Positions 15,895 through 24,743 of a DNA stretch of 52,945 nucleotides are shown here, in pieces. Location: assembly GCF_000241305.1 (NCBI RefSeq), contig NZ_BAEH01000060.1, positions 1-52,945 of the forward strand. The letters are read 5' to 3'. Every line of letters starts with the position of its first letter. Position 1 is the first letter of the stretch. This stretch comes from Gordonia effusa NBRC 100432 (lineage in GTDB: Bacteria > Actinomycetota > Actinomycetes > Mycobacteriales > Mycobacteriaceae). Under the pieces are notes generated by a model. That model was not told the origin of the DNA, ran no database searches, and worked only from the letters and a program-made list of their open reading frames with translations. The position numbers and the translations under genes were made by a program.

Positions 15895-17601
15895 ATGGTC
15901 ACTTTGGCGCTGTTGGGTGTGATCAGCGGGTTGATCACCGGAGTATCCCCATGTGTATTACCAATGATTCCGATCGTCTTCGTGACGGGCGGAACGAGCG
16001 AGAATCAGAAGACCTCTTCGCGGCCGAATTGGCTTCGGCCGGTGCTGATCATTATCGGAATAGTAATAAGCTTCGGGACCATCGCCTTGTTGGGCACCCT
16101 GGTCTTGTCCCTGCTCGGCTTGCCGACCGGGTTGTTGAGGTGGTTGGGGATCGCCTTGTTGGCGCTGGTTGGAGTGAGCCTTATCGTGCCGAAAGTCGCG
16201 CACGCGCTGGAGAAGCCCTTCGCCAAATTGCCGTCGTGGACTCCCGGCCACAGCGACGGGGTACTGGGTCCGCTGCTACTTGGTTTGGGGCTCGGCACTC
16301 TCTACGTGCCATGCGCGGGTCCCGTGCTCGCCGCTATTTCAGTTGCTGGCGCGACCGCCGAGATCGGTTGGCAGACAGTGGTGTTGACCATATCTTTCGC
16401 GCTCGGTGCGGCGATACCGCTGGCATTCTTCGCCTTGGCCGGAGCGTCGATGACGTCGCGATTGGGGGCTTACCGCAGGAGGCAGCGGGCATTTCGGCTT
16501 GGTGGCGGCGTGATATTGGTGGCGATGGCTGTCGCGATCGCCGCGAATCTTCCGGCGACCCTGCAGCGCTTGGTACCTAGTTACACCAGTGGCGTTGAGC
16601 GGGTGATCGCGCGTCAGGACGCGGTCACCGATGCGTTGCGGCCAGCGGGCGCGTCTGGACCGCGAATTGACCTGTGCGCCAAAAACTCCGGCAACATTGC
16701 CGACTGCGGTGCGGCGCCGGAATTTTCCGGTGGCGGGCGATGGTTCAACACCAGTGGTCAGCCGCTAACGAAGGCTGGTCTGCGCGGCAAAGTGGTGCTC
16801 GTCGACTTCTGGACCTACTCCTGCATCAACTGCCAGCGAGACGCGCCGTATGTCAAGAAGTGGTACGACGCTTATCGTTCGGCGGGGCTGGTAGTCATCG
16901 GAGTGCACACTCCCGAGTTCGCGTTCGAACACGATGCCGGGAATGTCGGCCGAGCGATAGCGGATGAGGGCATCGCCTATCCCGTGGTGCAGGACAACAA
17001 CTTTGCGGTCTGGAATGCCTACCGGAATCTGTACTGGCCGGCCAAATATCTCATCGACGGTGCGGGCAATATCCGTGCGACCGCCTTCGGCGAAGGGAAC
17101 TATGCGAATACGGAAGGCAATATCCGTACCCTGCTCCGGCAAGCGAATCCGTCGGTGACACTGCCCAAGGCAGTGACCGGCGGTGTCGACACAGTATCGT
17201 CGGCCCCGACGACGCCGGAGATATACCTGGGTGCCGCGCGAGGGGCAACGTCTTACCAGGGCAGCGGCGATCTGACAACTGGCTCGGGAAAGATGTTCAC
17301 ACTCAACGCCGTACAGCCGGTTGACACCTTCAGCGTCGGTGGGCGGTTCGATGTCGCGGGCGAGTCGATCACGTCGGTTTCCGACGCTCATGTGCGGGTC
17401 AACACGCGTGCCGCCAAGGTGTTCACCGTCTTGTCGGGAACTGGAACCTTGCGTATTCATTCGGCGGGTATAGCGGATAAGACGATTGACGTATCGGGCA
17501 CACCGAGGTTGTACACGCTGATCGATGCGGCATCGGCGCAACGGGTGCTCGATATCAGCTATACCCCGGGAATCTCGGTGTATACGTTCACCTTTGGGTG
17601 A
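15895..17601 (+). CDS. dipZ: DipZ: CcdA-type membrane domain fused to thioredoxin-like domain
   Basis: 568 residues from ATG 15895, set by a perfect AAGGAG seven bases upstream. Residues 1-220 form a multi-span CcdA/DsbD-like electron conduit with membrane cysteines Cys20 (GVSPCVLPMIP) and Cys140 (YVPCAGPVLA). Residues about 285-430 form an external TlpA-like thioredoxin with WTYSCINC (Cys310, Cys313). The last 130 residues form a beta-rich DipZ C-terminal domain. It carries reducing equivalents across the membrane to exported thiols. It is shorter than M. tuberculosis DipZ (about 695 residues). Location beside sigK-rskA unites a regulon that is split in M. tuberculosis. Confidence 0.92.
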   Translation: MVTLALLGVISGLITGVSPCVLPMIPIVFVTGGTSENQKTSSRPNWLRPVLIIIGIVISFGTIALLGTLVLSLLGLPTGLLRWLGIALLALVGVSLIVPKVAHALEKPFAKLPSWTPGHSDGVLGPLLLGLGLGTLYVPCAGPVLAAISVAGATAEIGWQTVVLTISFALGAAIPLAFFALAGASMTSRLGAYRRRQRAFRLGGGVILVAMAVAIAANLPATLQRLVPSYTSGVERVIARQDAVTDALRPAGASGPRIDLCAKNSGNIADCGAAPEFSGGGRWFNTSGQPLTKAGLRGKVVLVDFWTYSCINCQRDAPYVKKWYDAYRSAGLVVIGVHTPEFAFEHDAGNVGRAIADEGIAYPVVQDNNFAVWNAYRNLYWPAKYLIDGAGNIRATAFGEGNYANTEGNIRTLLRQANPSVTLPKAVTGGVDTVSSAPTTPEIYLGAARGATSYQGSGDLTTGSGKMFTLNAVQPVDTFSVGGRFDVAGESITSVSDAHVRVNTRAAKVFTVLSGTGTLRIHSAGIADKTIDVSGTPRLYTLIDAASAQRVLDISYTPGISVYTFTFG

Positions 17602-17605
17602 GGAG

Positions 17606-18229
17606 TTACCTCGGCCCAAACTGCCGATCGCCCGCGTCACCTAGACCAGGCACGATGTAGTTGGCCTCGTCGAGCCGATCATCGATCGCGGTGATGACAA
17701 GTCGCACCGGCAATCCGGAGTCGTTCAAGGCGGCGACCCCGGCGGGAGCTCCGACGACGCAGACGGCAGTGATGTCCTGTGCCCCGCGTTCGACGAGCAG
17801 ATTCAGTGTGTACAACATCGAGCCGCCGGTGGCGAGCATCGGGTCGAGGACGAAGACGGGATGTTCGGACAAGTCTTCGGGCAACGACGCCAAATAGGGA
17901 ACGGGCTCGGCGGTCGCTTCGTCGCGGGCAATGCCGACGAAGCCGACCTGCGCCTCGGGCACCATCGCGTGAGCCTGGTCGACCATACCGAGGCCTGCCC
18001 GCAGCACCGGCACGAGCAGTGGTGGGCGGTGCAGGCGAACGCCGGTATGGGGCACCAACGGCGTCTCGATCTGACGATCATCGGTGGGCCAGCCACGCAA
18101 TGCCTCGTAGATGAGCATTTGTGTCAGATCGTCGAGCGCGCCGCGGAACGCGGCGTTGTCGGTGTTCTTGTCGCGCAGAGTGGTCAATCGAGTGAGCGCG
18201 AGAGGATGGTCGACGGTCGTGATCTGCAT
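17606..18229 (-). CDS. upp: Uracil phosphoribosyltransferase
   Basis: 207 residues. Makes UMP from uracil and PRPP in pyrimidine salvage. [15 protein letters not shown] and the PRPP-binding loop [14 protein letters not shown] are intact, as is the C-terminal uracil-binding [15 protein letters not shown]. Convergent with dipZ, with only four bases between the stops and no visible terminator. Separated from the other salvage genes here, but part of the same conserved neighbourhood. Confidence 0.95.
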   Translation of the reverse strand: MQITTVDHPLALTRLTTLRDKNTDNAAFRGALDDLTQMLIYEALRGWPTDDRQIETPLVPHTGVRLHRPPLLVPVLRAGLGMVDQAHAMVPEAQVGFVGIARDEATAEPVPYLASLPEDLSEHPVFVLDPMLATGGSMLYTLNLLVERGAQDITAVCVVGAPAGVAALNDSGLPVRLVITAIDDRLDEANYIVPGLGDAGDRQFGPR

Positions 18230-18275
18230 GCAAACAGTATGTCGGTCGGCTCGTAGTGCGGCGTCCGTTGGGGCG

Positions 18276-18632
18276 TTAGAAGTCTGACATCGATTCGGTG
18301 AATGGGATCAGGACGAAGATCACGAAGGCGCTGGCCAGCGTCACGCCCACGGTGATACCCAGTGTGAACCCGGCGATGTGCCCACGTCGGATCAGTAGGG
18401 CGATCAGAGCGGCAATGCTCGTGATCGAGACGACTGCGCACGCCACCATTGCGACAGCGGTGCTCAGCAGCATGATGGCTCCGGCGCCGACAAGTGTGCC
18501 GAACCATCCGACGACGCCGCAGGCGACAACTTCGCAGATGTACTGCAGCACACCGAGCGCACTGTTGGAGAGACGTTTTCCCCGAGACTCCGGGGTGAGC
18601 CCCTCCGTCACGTGATTCACAATAGTGATCAT
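18276..18632 (-). CDS. Small hypothetical membrane protein
   Basis: 118 residues from ATG 18632; a start 26 codons upstream is also open. Three hydrophobic segments follow a polar N-terminus: [20 protein letters not shown], a second around [22 protein letters not shown], and a third in the C-terminal [21 protein letters not shown]. No recognisable domain. It reads towards upp and is divergent from an EspC-like gene, so a link to that secretion-type pair is possible but unproven. Confidence 0.6.
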   Translation of the reverse strand: MITIVNHVTEGLTPESRGKRLSNSALGVLQYICEVVACGVVGWFGTLVGAGAIMLLSTAVAMVACAVVSITSIAALIALLIRRGHIAGFTLGITVGVTLASAFVIFVLIPFTESMSDF

Positions 18633-18708
18633 ACCCTGTACGAACGAACATCCTCGATGGTCGAAAGATGAGTGGAACCAATATGGGGTGCCAGCGCGTC
18701 CAATTCGC

Positions 18709-19011
18709 ATGGCCCTTCACACCGAAACCCCCGCAGTCACCGACTTCGCCCGCCGACAGCACCACGTCGCTACCCGCGTTTCCACAGCCGCGACTTCCGT
18801 TCGCTCCGACATCGCGTCACTCGCCGGCACCTTCGGATTGATTGGGGCCGACTTCCTGGCAGCGGTAGCCGTTGTCGTCGACAATCAGGCGCGCCGTCTG
18901 GAAACAACCGCCGCGCGCTATCAGTCGTTGTCGACCACATCGACCGACGCCGCTGAGCGGTACAACTCGACCGACGAGAAAGGCAAGCGTTCGTTGGAGG
19001 TGCGGGTCTAA
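18709..19011 (+). CDS. EspC-like type VII secretion-associated protein
   Basis: 100 residues, all helical in appearance: two long helices around the turn FGLIGADFLAAV. Length and pattern match the EspC/DUF2580 family of ESX-associated proteins, which pair with a larger secreted partner. Near the C-terminus, YNSTD fits the general type VII export motif YxxxD/E. The stop overlaps the start of the NlpC/P60 gene by one base (TAATG), so the two are translated together. No ESX core gene (eccC, mycP) is in the window; export would rely on a system encoded elsewhere. Confidence 0.7.
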   Translation: MALHTETPAVTDFARRQHHVATRVSTAATSVRSDIASLAGTFGLIGADFLAAVAVVVDNQARRLETTAARYQSLSTTSTDAAERYNSTDEKGKRSLEVRV

Positions 19012-19955
19012 TGCTCACCGCCGATGTTCTCATCATGCCGCTGAAAATAATGGCGACCGCACTGGGCACGGGTGTGCTGCCCGCCGATAGTCCTCTCACT
19101 CGGTTGCAGTCGAGTTCCACGACGCTGGACGACGCCCGTTCTCAATCCGAATCCGCATCGAAAAAGGTTGCCGCGCAATGGAAGGGGCGCGGCGGGGAGG
19201 CGGCGCAGAACGCGGCAAACGCTACCCAACATAAGGCGATCGTGTTGGCCGGCGACGCGAAAACCGTTGTGTCGGCGATCGAATCAGCGAGCGCGAAGGT
19301 AAAGCACGCTGCCGACGAGATCAATTCCCTTATCGACTCCTTCGGTCGTTGCGCTGCGGCACTTGGACCGTCCTTGTTCACCATTGCTGGACTAGCCGCG
19401 CTGCTGCCGGTCGCCGCCGATCACGTTAGCCGTGGCCTGGCCGTCGTCACGCGGGCGCAAAGTGCGTTGCGAGTCGACACGGCAACCGTGCTCAAGTCTG
19501 TGCGACATGATGCCCCAGCCGCGACCAAAGTTGGGGGCAAGACACGTGACATGGTGAGCTGCAAGGGAATCGCGATCACGCTGCCCGACGGTTCGACCGC
19601 ATACGCGCCGAACGAGCGGGCGGCCAAAGCGGTACGTGCCGCCTTAAGTCAGCGCGGGGTGAAGTACTCCTGGGGTGGCACCACTACAGCGGGATTTGAT
19701 TGCAGCGGGTTGACGCAGTGGGCGTATCGGCAAGCGGGACTTGAACTTCCGCGCCTCGCCCAGGATCAGGACACAGCGGGTACTCGCGTAGCGCAGTCTC
19801 AGTTGCTGCCCGGTGATCTCGCGGTCTGGGACGGGCACGTCGCGATGTACATCGGCAACAACCAGATGGTTGAAGCCGGCGATCCCGTCCAAGTGTCGCC
19901 GGTGCGTACAACCAATCTCAACCAAGGGTTCCAGGGCTTCTACCGACCGCGGTAG
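19011..19955 (+). CDS. WXG-like NlpC/P60 cysteine peptidase, putative secreted wall hydrolase
   Basis: 314 residues. The N-terminal 165 residues form a helical region with a WxG turn at 57-59 (AQWKGRGGEAAQNAA) as in WXG100 substrates, plus a hydrophobic stretch near 122-137. The C-terminal 105 residues are an NlpC/P60 domain: GFDCSGLTQWAYRQAG (Cys231), DGHVAMYIGNN (His276) and a polar third residue after it. Such enzymes cut the D-Glu-mDAP bond of peptidoglycan. No classical signal peptide is present; export as a complex with the EspC-like partner is the likely route. The polypeptide could serve in growth or as an antibacterial effector. Confidence 0.82.
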   Translation: MLTADVLIMPLKIMATALGTGVLPADSPLTRLQSSSTTLDDARSQSESASKKVAAQWKGRGGEAAQNAANATQHKAIVLAGDAKTVVSAIESASAKVKHAADEINSLIDSFGRCAAALGPSLFTIAGLAALLPVAADHVSRGLAVVTRAQSALRVDTATVLKSVRHDAPAATKVGGKTRDMVSCKGIAITLPDGSTAYAPNERAAKAVRAALSQRGVKYSWGGTTTAGFDCSGLTQWAYRQAGLELPRLAQDQDTAGTRVAQSQLLPGDLAVWDGHVAMYIGNNQMVEAGDPVQVSPVRTTNLNQGFQGFYRPR

Positions 19956-19965
19956 AGGTCCGGCG

Positions 19966-20745
19966 CTATCGTGCGGTCGCCGACCATCGTCCACCCATTC
20001 GCCGCACCACAACACCGTGGTCGAAACACTTGCTAATCGTGTCGGTCGTCAGTGCGCTCTTGACTGGCCCCGACGCCACCGTCTCGCCGTCGGCCAGGAG
20101 CAGAGCATGCGTGGTCGACGTCGGCAGATCCTCCAGGTGGTGGGTTACCAGCACAGTGGCCAACTCTTCCTGCTGGCTACGGAGTTGGTCGATGCTTGCC
20201 AGCAGCCGTTCGCGGGCCGCGAGGTCTAACCCGGTTGCTGGTTCGTCGAGCAAAAGCAACTTGGGCCGTGGCATTAGCGCACGCGCGATCAGCGTTCGGC
20301 CCCGTTCGCCCTGACTCATGAACGGCCACAATGCCTCTCGCCTCGCCGACATGCCCAGCAGGTCAAGTAGTTCGTCGGCGCGGGTGTGTTCGCCGGCGGT
20401 GTAGTCGTGGCGTCGGTCCAGTTCGGGAGTATTGGTTAATCCCGTGAGCACCACGTCATGCGCGGAAATTGGCACGTCGATTCGCCAGCGCGGATCCACA
20501 TGCCCGATATGAGTGCGCAATTCGCGCATATCGACCTTGCCGAGTCGCCGACCGAGAACGTCGACAAAACCGTGCGTCGGATGCGATCGCGCACCGAGAA
20601 TCGCCATCAAGGTGGACTTGCCCGCGCCATTGGGGCCGAGCAGTGCCCAGTGTTGGCCTGCCGCAACCGACATGCTCACGCCACGCAACAGATAGCGTTT
20701 GGACCGCACGACATCGACACCAACGGCATTGAGTAACAAGGTCAT
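19966..20745 (-). CDS. ABC transporter ATP-binding protein (single subunit)
   Basis: 259 residues from ATG 20745. Full set of ABC motifs: Walker A LGPNGAGKSTLM, signature MSQGERGRTLIARAL, Walker B KLLLLDEPATGLD, H-loop VLVTHHLEDLP. The sequence type resembles the stand-alone ModF/YlmA-like ATPases rather than a classic importer pair, and no permease is adjacent. The open frame extends upstream past 20745, but that part is antisense to the neighbouring membrane protein. Convergent with the NlpC/P60 gene, ten bases apart. Confidence 0.85.
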   Translation of the reverse strand: MTLLLNAVGVDVVRSKRYLLRGVSMSVAAGQHWALLGPNGAGKSTLMAILGARSHPTHGFVDVLGRRLGKVDMRELRTHIGHVDPRWRIDVPISAHDVVLTGLTNTPELDRRHDYTAGEHTRADELLDLLGMSARREALWPFMSQGERGRTLIARALMPRPKLLLLDEPATGLDLAARERLLASIDQLRSQQEELATVLVTHHLEDLPTSTTHALLLADGETVASGPVKSALTTDTISKCFDHGVVVRRMGGRWSATAR

Positions 20746-20783
20746 TCCATCAACAGTAGGGCAGCGCTCAATTAGACCGGTGC

Positions 20784-21407
20784 TCAATCGGACCAGTAGG
20801 CGATCATCGTCTCGGTATTGAGTACGGCTCCGCCCTTGGTGATCGTCAACGACTCCTGGCTTATGACATACGAATAGCCGTCGTTGGTCGCGGTGAAGGC
20901 GTTGCCGCTGCGTACCGGAAAGTCGATCTCGACGGAATTCCCGTCGGCCGTTCCCTTGTAGTAGAGGTTGGCCGTGCTGCCGACTTGGCAGATCACCACG
21001 CGAGAGCGGTCGGTCAAGCCGATGGCAACAGCCGCATCCTTTGAGGCGTTGCATCGCGGACCGTCGATGAATCCTTGCCAGTCGGTGTCGGCCACAGTTG
21101 GCTCGCTGTGCGTGGTGGGACTCGTCGAACCTGGGGCGGGAGCCGGCGGGGGTATAGAGGCTGGCGGACTGGTATTGCTCGAACCGCCGGGCCTGACCAC
21201 GGACGTGGTGATCGATGACACCGGCGGCGATGACTCTGACTCTGGGATCAGAATTAGCGCCGCCAGCACTCCCGCGACAACCAGTAACACCCCGGCCGCG
21301 ATCGCGGTCAACACGATCGGTGACCGCCACGGCGAACGCGGCGGTTCGGGCGGTAGCCCTTGCGAATGCGGCCCCGACGGCTGGTAGTTGCCACCTGGGT
21401 AGGTCAT
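20784..21407 (-). CDS. Single-span membrane protein with Pro/Ser-rich stalk and external domain
   Basis: 207 residues. Cytoplasmic Pro/Gly-rich N-terminus (about 30 residues), one membrane span at about 31-53 (VLTAIAAGVLLVVAGVLAAL), a Pro/Ser/Thr-rich stalk to about residue 105, then a folded domain with two Cys (GPRCNASKD and VVICQVG) likely forming a disulfide. The Cys-bearing domain type is common in Mycobacteriales surface proteins of unknown role. Lies between pmmB and the ABC ATPase on the same strand. Confidence 0.7.
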   Translation of the reverse strand: MTYPGGNYQPSGPHSQGLPPEPPRSPWRSPIVLTAIAAGVLLVVAGVLAALILIPESESSPPVSSITTSVVRPGGSSNTSPPASIPPPAPAPGSTSPTTHSEPTVADTDWQGFIDGPRCNASKDAAVAIGLTDRSRVVICQVGSTANLYYKGTADGNSVEIDFPVRSGNAFTATNDGYSYVISQESLTITKGGAVLNTETMIAYWSD

Positions 21408-21427
21408 GCCTGCCCTCCTTGGGTAAG

Positions 21428-23086
21428 TCAGTCGGCTAGCAGTTCGGTCAACGCGGCTGTGGCCAGCTGAGCGGCGCGTTGTTTGAGGTCGTCGAGCGAT
21501 TGAGTATGACCGTATTCGTTGGCAGCTACAATCGTTTCGACGTAGTACTTGATCTTCGGCTCGGTCCCCGATGGACGGACCATGACTCGCAGTCGCGCAT
21601 CGGTGGTCGTGCCGGTCATCAGGATTGCGTCGGTCCGCAATCTGTCGTCGCGCACGGCATAGTCCTCGACACTCAATCGGATACCCGAAACCTGCGCGGG
21701 CGGGTTCGACCTCAGATTGCCCATGACGACCTCGAACTCGCCGGAGTTCGATAGCCGCCGTGATCGGGCCGATGTGTGATGTACCCCGAACTTTCGATAC
21801 AGCTCGTCTAACATGCCGCTTAGGTCGCCGCCACGCGTTTTCTGCTGCCGAGCAAGCGAACTCAGCACTATCGACGCACTGATGCCATCCTTGTCGCGGA
21901 CCGCGTCAGGATCGACGCAATGGCCGATCGCTTCCTCGTAGGCGTAGCGGAGTGGGGGGAGGTCGGGGTTGTCGTCGGCGCGTGAGAGCCATTTGAAACC
22001 GGTCAGTGTGCGTACGGTGTGCGCCCCAGACGCTTGGGCGACGGCTCCGGCGAGTGTCCCCGAAACAATGCTGCTGGCAACGGTTTTCGGGCCCGGCGGC
22101 GAATTCTCCAGAAGGTACGCGCACAGTAGTGCGCCGGTTTCGTCTCCGCTGAGCATCCGCCATCCGTCGGCGGTTGGTATCCCGACCGCGACCCGGTCGG
22201 CATCGGGGTCCAGCGCAATCGCAAGGTCGGCGCCGACGTCAGCGGCGGTGGCGAGTAACAGTGCCGCCGCACCCGGTTCTTCCGGGTTGGGGAACCGAAC
22301 CGTGGGAAAGTCAGGGTCGGGTGCGAATTGGGCTTCGACGAGGTGGATATCGTCGAAGCCCGCTGCTCGTAACGCGTCGACCGCGATATGCCCACCAACG
22401 CCGTGCATCGGTGTCAAGGCGATTCGCAAGGGCGTTCTCCCGTCGCCGAGCGGCAGGCTGGCCAGTCGTGTTAAGTATTCGGCCCGTACCCGCTGTGCTC
22501 GTTCGTTCGACGAAACTGCCACTCGTGCAACATCTTTTGCCGCCATGGAGCCAGCCATGATCGCTTCGATCTCGACGTCGTCGGGCCCGACGATCTGTCG
22601 TCCACCTTGTGTGTACAGCTTGTAGCCATTGTCGGTAGCGGGATTATGCGAGGCGGTAATTTGTATACCAGCGACCGCTCCCAGGCTCCGCGTGCCGAAC
22701 GCTACCAGCGGCGTTGGCACCGGATCAGGGAGCGCGACGACGTCGAACCCTTGCGCGGCAAGCACTTCGGTGGTCGCGGCGAAAAAATCGGCTGAGCCGT
22801 GTCGTGCATCGCGTCCTACGACAACGGTGCCCCCGGCGTGGCCGTGTCGCCGAAGCCAGGTGGCGACAGCGTATGTCGCGCGCGTGACCGTCGCGACATT
22901 CATGCCATTCGGTCCGGCACGAACGATGCCACGTAGTCCCGCGGTCCCGAAATGTAGTGTGTCACCGAATCGTTCGCTCAACTCGACCGAATCATCGAGC
23001 AGCGCTTCAAGTTCGACGCGAGATGCGGCGTCGGGATCGGCGTCGATCCAGGCGCGCACCGACTCAGAGTTCGGCGATGATGTCAT
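21428..23086 (-). CDS. pmmB: Phospho-sugar mutase (PmmB-type phosphomannomutase/phosphoglucomutase)
   Basis: 552 residues from ATG 23086, which overlaps the end of punA by 23 bp; a GTG nine codons later would shorten the overlap. Alpha-D-phosphohexomutase signatures are complete: FGTAGLRG (N-terminal phosphate contact), [15 protein letters not shown] (phosphoserine loop), [11 protein letters not shown] (metal site) and the C-terminal RPSGTEPK. Next to nucleoside-salvage genes, a phosphopentomutase-like role on ribose or deoxyribose 1-phosphate is also credible. Ortholog position matches Rv3308. Confidence 0.9.
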   Translation of the reverse strand: MTSSPNSESVRAWIDADPDAASRVELEALLDDSVELSERFGDTLHFGTAGLRGIVRAGPNGMNVATVTRATYAVATWLRRHGHAGGTVVVGRDARHGSADFFAATTEVLAAQGFDVVALPDPVPTPLVAFGTRSLGAVAGIQITASHNPATDNGYKLYTQGGRQIVGPDDVEIEAIMAGSMAAKDVARVAVSSNERAQRVRAEYLTRLASLPLGDGRTPLRIALTPMHGVGGHIAVDALRAAGFDDIHLVEAQFAPDPDFPTVRFPNPEEPGAAALLLATAADVGADLAIALDPDADRVAVGIPTADGWRMLSGDETGALLCAYLLENSPPGPKTVASSIVSGTLAGAVAQASGAHTVRTLTGFKWLSRADDNPDLPPLRYAYEEAIGHCVDPDAVRDKDGISASIVLSSLARQQKTRGGDLSGMLDELYRKFGVHHTSARSRRLSNSGEFEVVMGNLRSNPPAQVSGIRLSVEDYAVRDDRLRTDAILMTGTTTDARLRVMVRPSGTEPKIKYYVETIVAANEYGHTQSLDDLKQRAAQLATAALTELLAD

Positions 23087-23867
23087 GGAGTAGCTCGCCG
23101 ATCCGCTGCGCCGAATCCTGTCCCGCCGCAAGGACTTCTGCGTGGTCGAGCGCCTTCCCGGTGATTCCTGCCGCGGGGTTCGTGACCAGCGAGACACCGA
23201 GCACCTTCATCCCGGCGGCACGCGCGGCGATCGTCTCATGCACCGTCGACATGCCGACCAGGTCGGCGCCGAGCGTCGCCAGCATCCGGATTTCAGCGGG
23301 TGTTTCATAGTGTGGCCCAGGCAATCCCGCGTATACCCCTTCGGTCAGCGTCGAGTCGACACCGCGGGCGACGTCGCGTAGACGAGGCGAGTACGCGTCG
23401 ACTAGATCGACGAACTGGGCGCCGACGAGGGGAGATCGTCCGGTGAGGTTGAGATGATCGCTGATCAACACCGGCTGCCCAACGCCATAGTCGGGGTTGA
23501 TGCCGCCGGCGGCATTGGTCAGCACGATGGTCCGAGCACCCGTTGCCGCGGCGGTGCGGATCGGATGTACGACCCGCGCCAGATGGTGACCCTCATACGC
23601 GTGGGTGCGCCCGACTAGAAGCAACACCCGGTGATCGCCAACCCGAACCGACACGGCGGTACCGCTGTGTCCGGCCGCCTTCGGTGGCGTGAATCCGGGC
23701 AACTGCGCCATCGGCACGCTGACAACGGGATCGCCGAAGCTCGCGACAGCTTCCCCCCAACCGGACCCGAGAACTACGGCGACATCGTGAGTAGGCGAAT
23801 CGGTCGCGGTCGAGATGGCGGTCGCGGCAGCACGGGCGGCAGCGTCAGCGTCGACGGTGGGATCCAT
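23064..23867 (-). CDS. punA: Purine nucleoside phosphorylase
   Basis: 267 residues, trimeric PNP type. Splits inosine and guanosine with phosphate to the base and ribose 1-phosphate. Phosphate and substrate motifs are intact: [54 protein letters not shown] and VTNPAAGI with the purine-contacting Asn. Immediately upstream of and overlapping pmmB, as in the mycobacterial punA-pmmB pair, where the mutase may process the released pentose phosphate. Divergent from the crotonase gene. Confidence 0.95.
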   Translation of the reverse strand: MDPTVDADAAARAAATAISTATDSPTHDVAVVLGSGWGEAVASFGDPVVSVPMAQLPGFTPPKAAGHSGTAVSVRVGDHRVLLLVGRTHAYEGHHLARVVHPIRTAAATGARTIVLTNAAGGINPDYGVGQPVLISDHLNLTGRSPLVGAQFVDLVDAYSPRLRDVARGVDSTLTEGVYAGLPGPHYETPAEIRMLATLGADLVGMSTVHETIAARAAGMKVLGVSLVTNPAAGITGKALDHAEVLAAGQDSAQRIGELLHDIIAEL

Positions 23868-24023
23868 AGCAAGGATGTTAAGTGATGCGCCGCGAAGTGA
23901 CCGTCCGGACTTGGCGCGGCCGACCCGGTAGAGCGCGGAGCACGGCCACGTCGGTCGTAGTGGCTCGATATCTGAAGCATCCCCTGGTCACCCGCGCAAA
24001 GCGATGCGACTAAGGTCAGCAAC

Positions 24024-24731
24024 ATGCCATTTTTGCGAGAAGCTGACGACGTGTTCGAGCTCTACCTGGGCACCGAGGGCGTTGAACTCGACGAAACCAA
24101 CCCGGAGAACCGTTTCCACCCGGATTGGATCGTGACACTCAATGGATTGCTCGATGACGTCGCGGCGGCCGGTGCGTCGAGTAAGAAGGCACTGGTAATC
24201 ACCGCTACCGGCAAGTTTTTCACCAATGGTCTCGATACCGACTGGATTTTCGGCAACGCCGACAAACTCCCGGCATATCTTGACTCGGTCCACGCTGTTT
24301 ACACCAAGGTCTTGACGTTGCCGGTGCCGACGATTGCCGCGATCAACGGTCACGCCTTCGGAGCTGGCGCGATGCTGGCCGAATGCACTGACTACCGGAT
24401 CATGCGCACTGAGCGAGGCTTCTGGTCATTGCCCGAAGCGCAGCTGAACATGCCGTTCACGCGTGGCATGGCGGCGCTACTTCGTACGCGCCTACGGGAC
24501 GAGACAGCCACCGAGGCGATGTTGACCAGTCGCCGCTATGGTGCCGACGACGCGCTCGCCGCGGGGATCGTCGACGAAGTCATCGACGCCGACGCACTCG
24601 TTGAGCGGGCGCGGGCGGTAGCTGCTGAGCGTCTGCCGCTCGCCGGGGCCAACCTGGGAGTCATCAAGTCAGGACTGCGCCAGCCGCTACTTGCCGACCT
24701 CAACACCCCGACGCCGGCGTCGTTGTTCTAA
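24024..24731 (+). CDS. Crotonase-superfamily protein (enoyl-CoA hydratase/isomerase-like)
   Basis: 235 residues, shorter than usual hydratases. AAINGHAFGAGAMLAECTDY supplies the oxyanion-hole glycine loop, and ATGKFFTNGLDTDW corresponds to the other oxyanion strand. LPEAQLNMPF carries one acidic residue, but the usual pair of catalytic Glu is not clearly present, which fits delta3,delta2-enoyl-CoA isomerases better than hydratases. AAGG lies nine bases before the ATG. Followed 12 bp later by the amidohydrolase gene, so the two are probably co-transcribed. Confidence 0.82.
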   Translation: MPFLREADDVFELYLGTEGVELDETNPENRFHPDWIVTLNGLLDDVAAAGASSKKALVITATGKFFTNGLDTDWIFGNADKLPAYLDSVHAVYTKVLTLPVPTIAAINGHAFGAGAMLAECTDYRIMRTERGFWSLPEAQLNMPFTRGMAALLRTRLRDETATEAMLTSRRYGADDALAAGIVDEVIDADALVERARAVAAERLPLAGANLGVIKSGLRQPLLADLNTPTPASLF

Positions 24732-24743
24732 AAGGGCCGGGCA

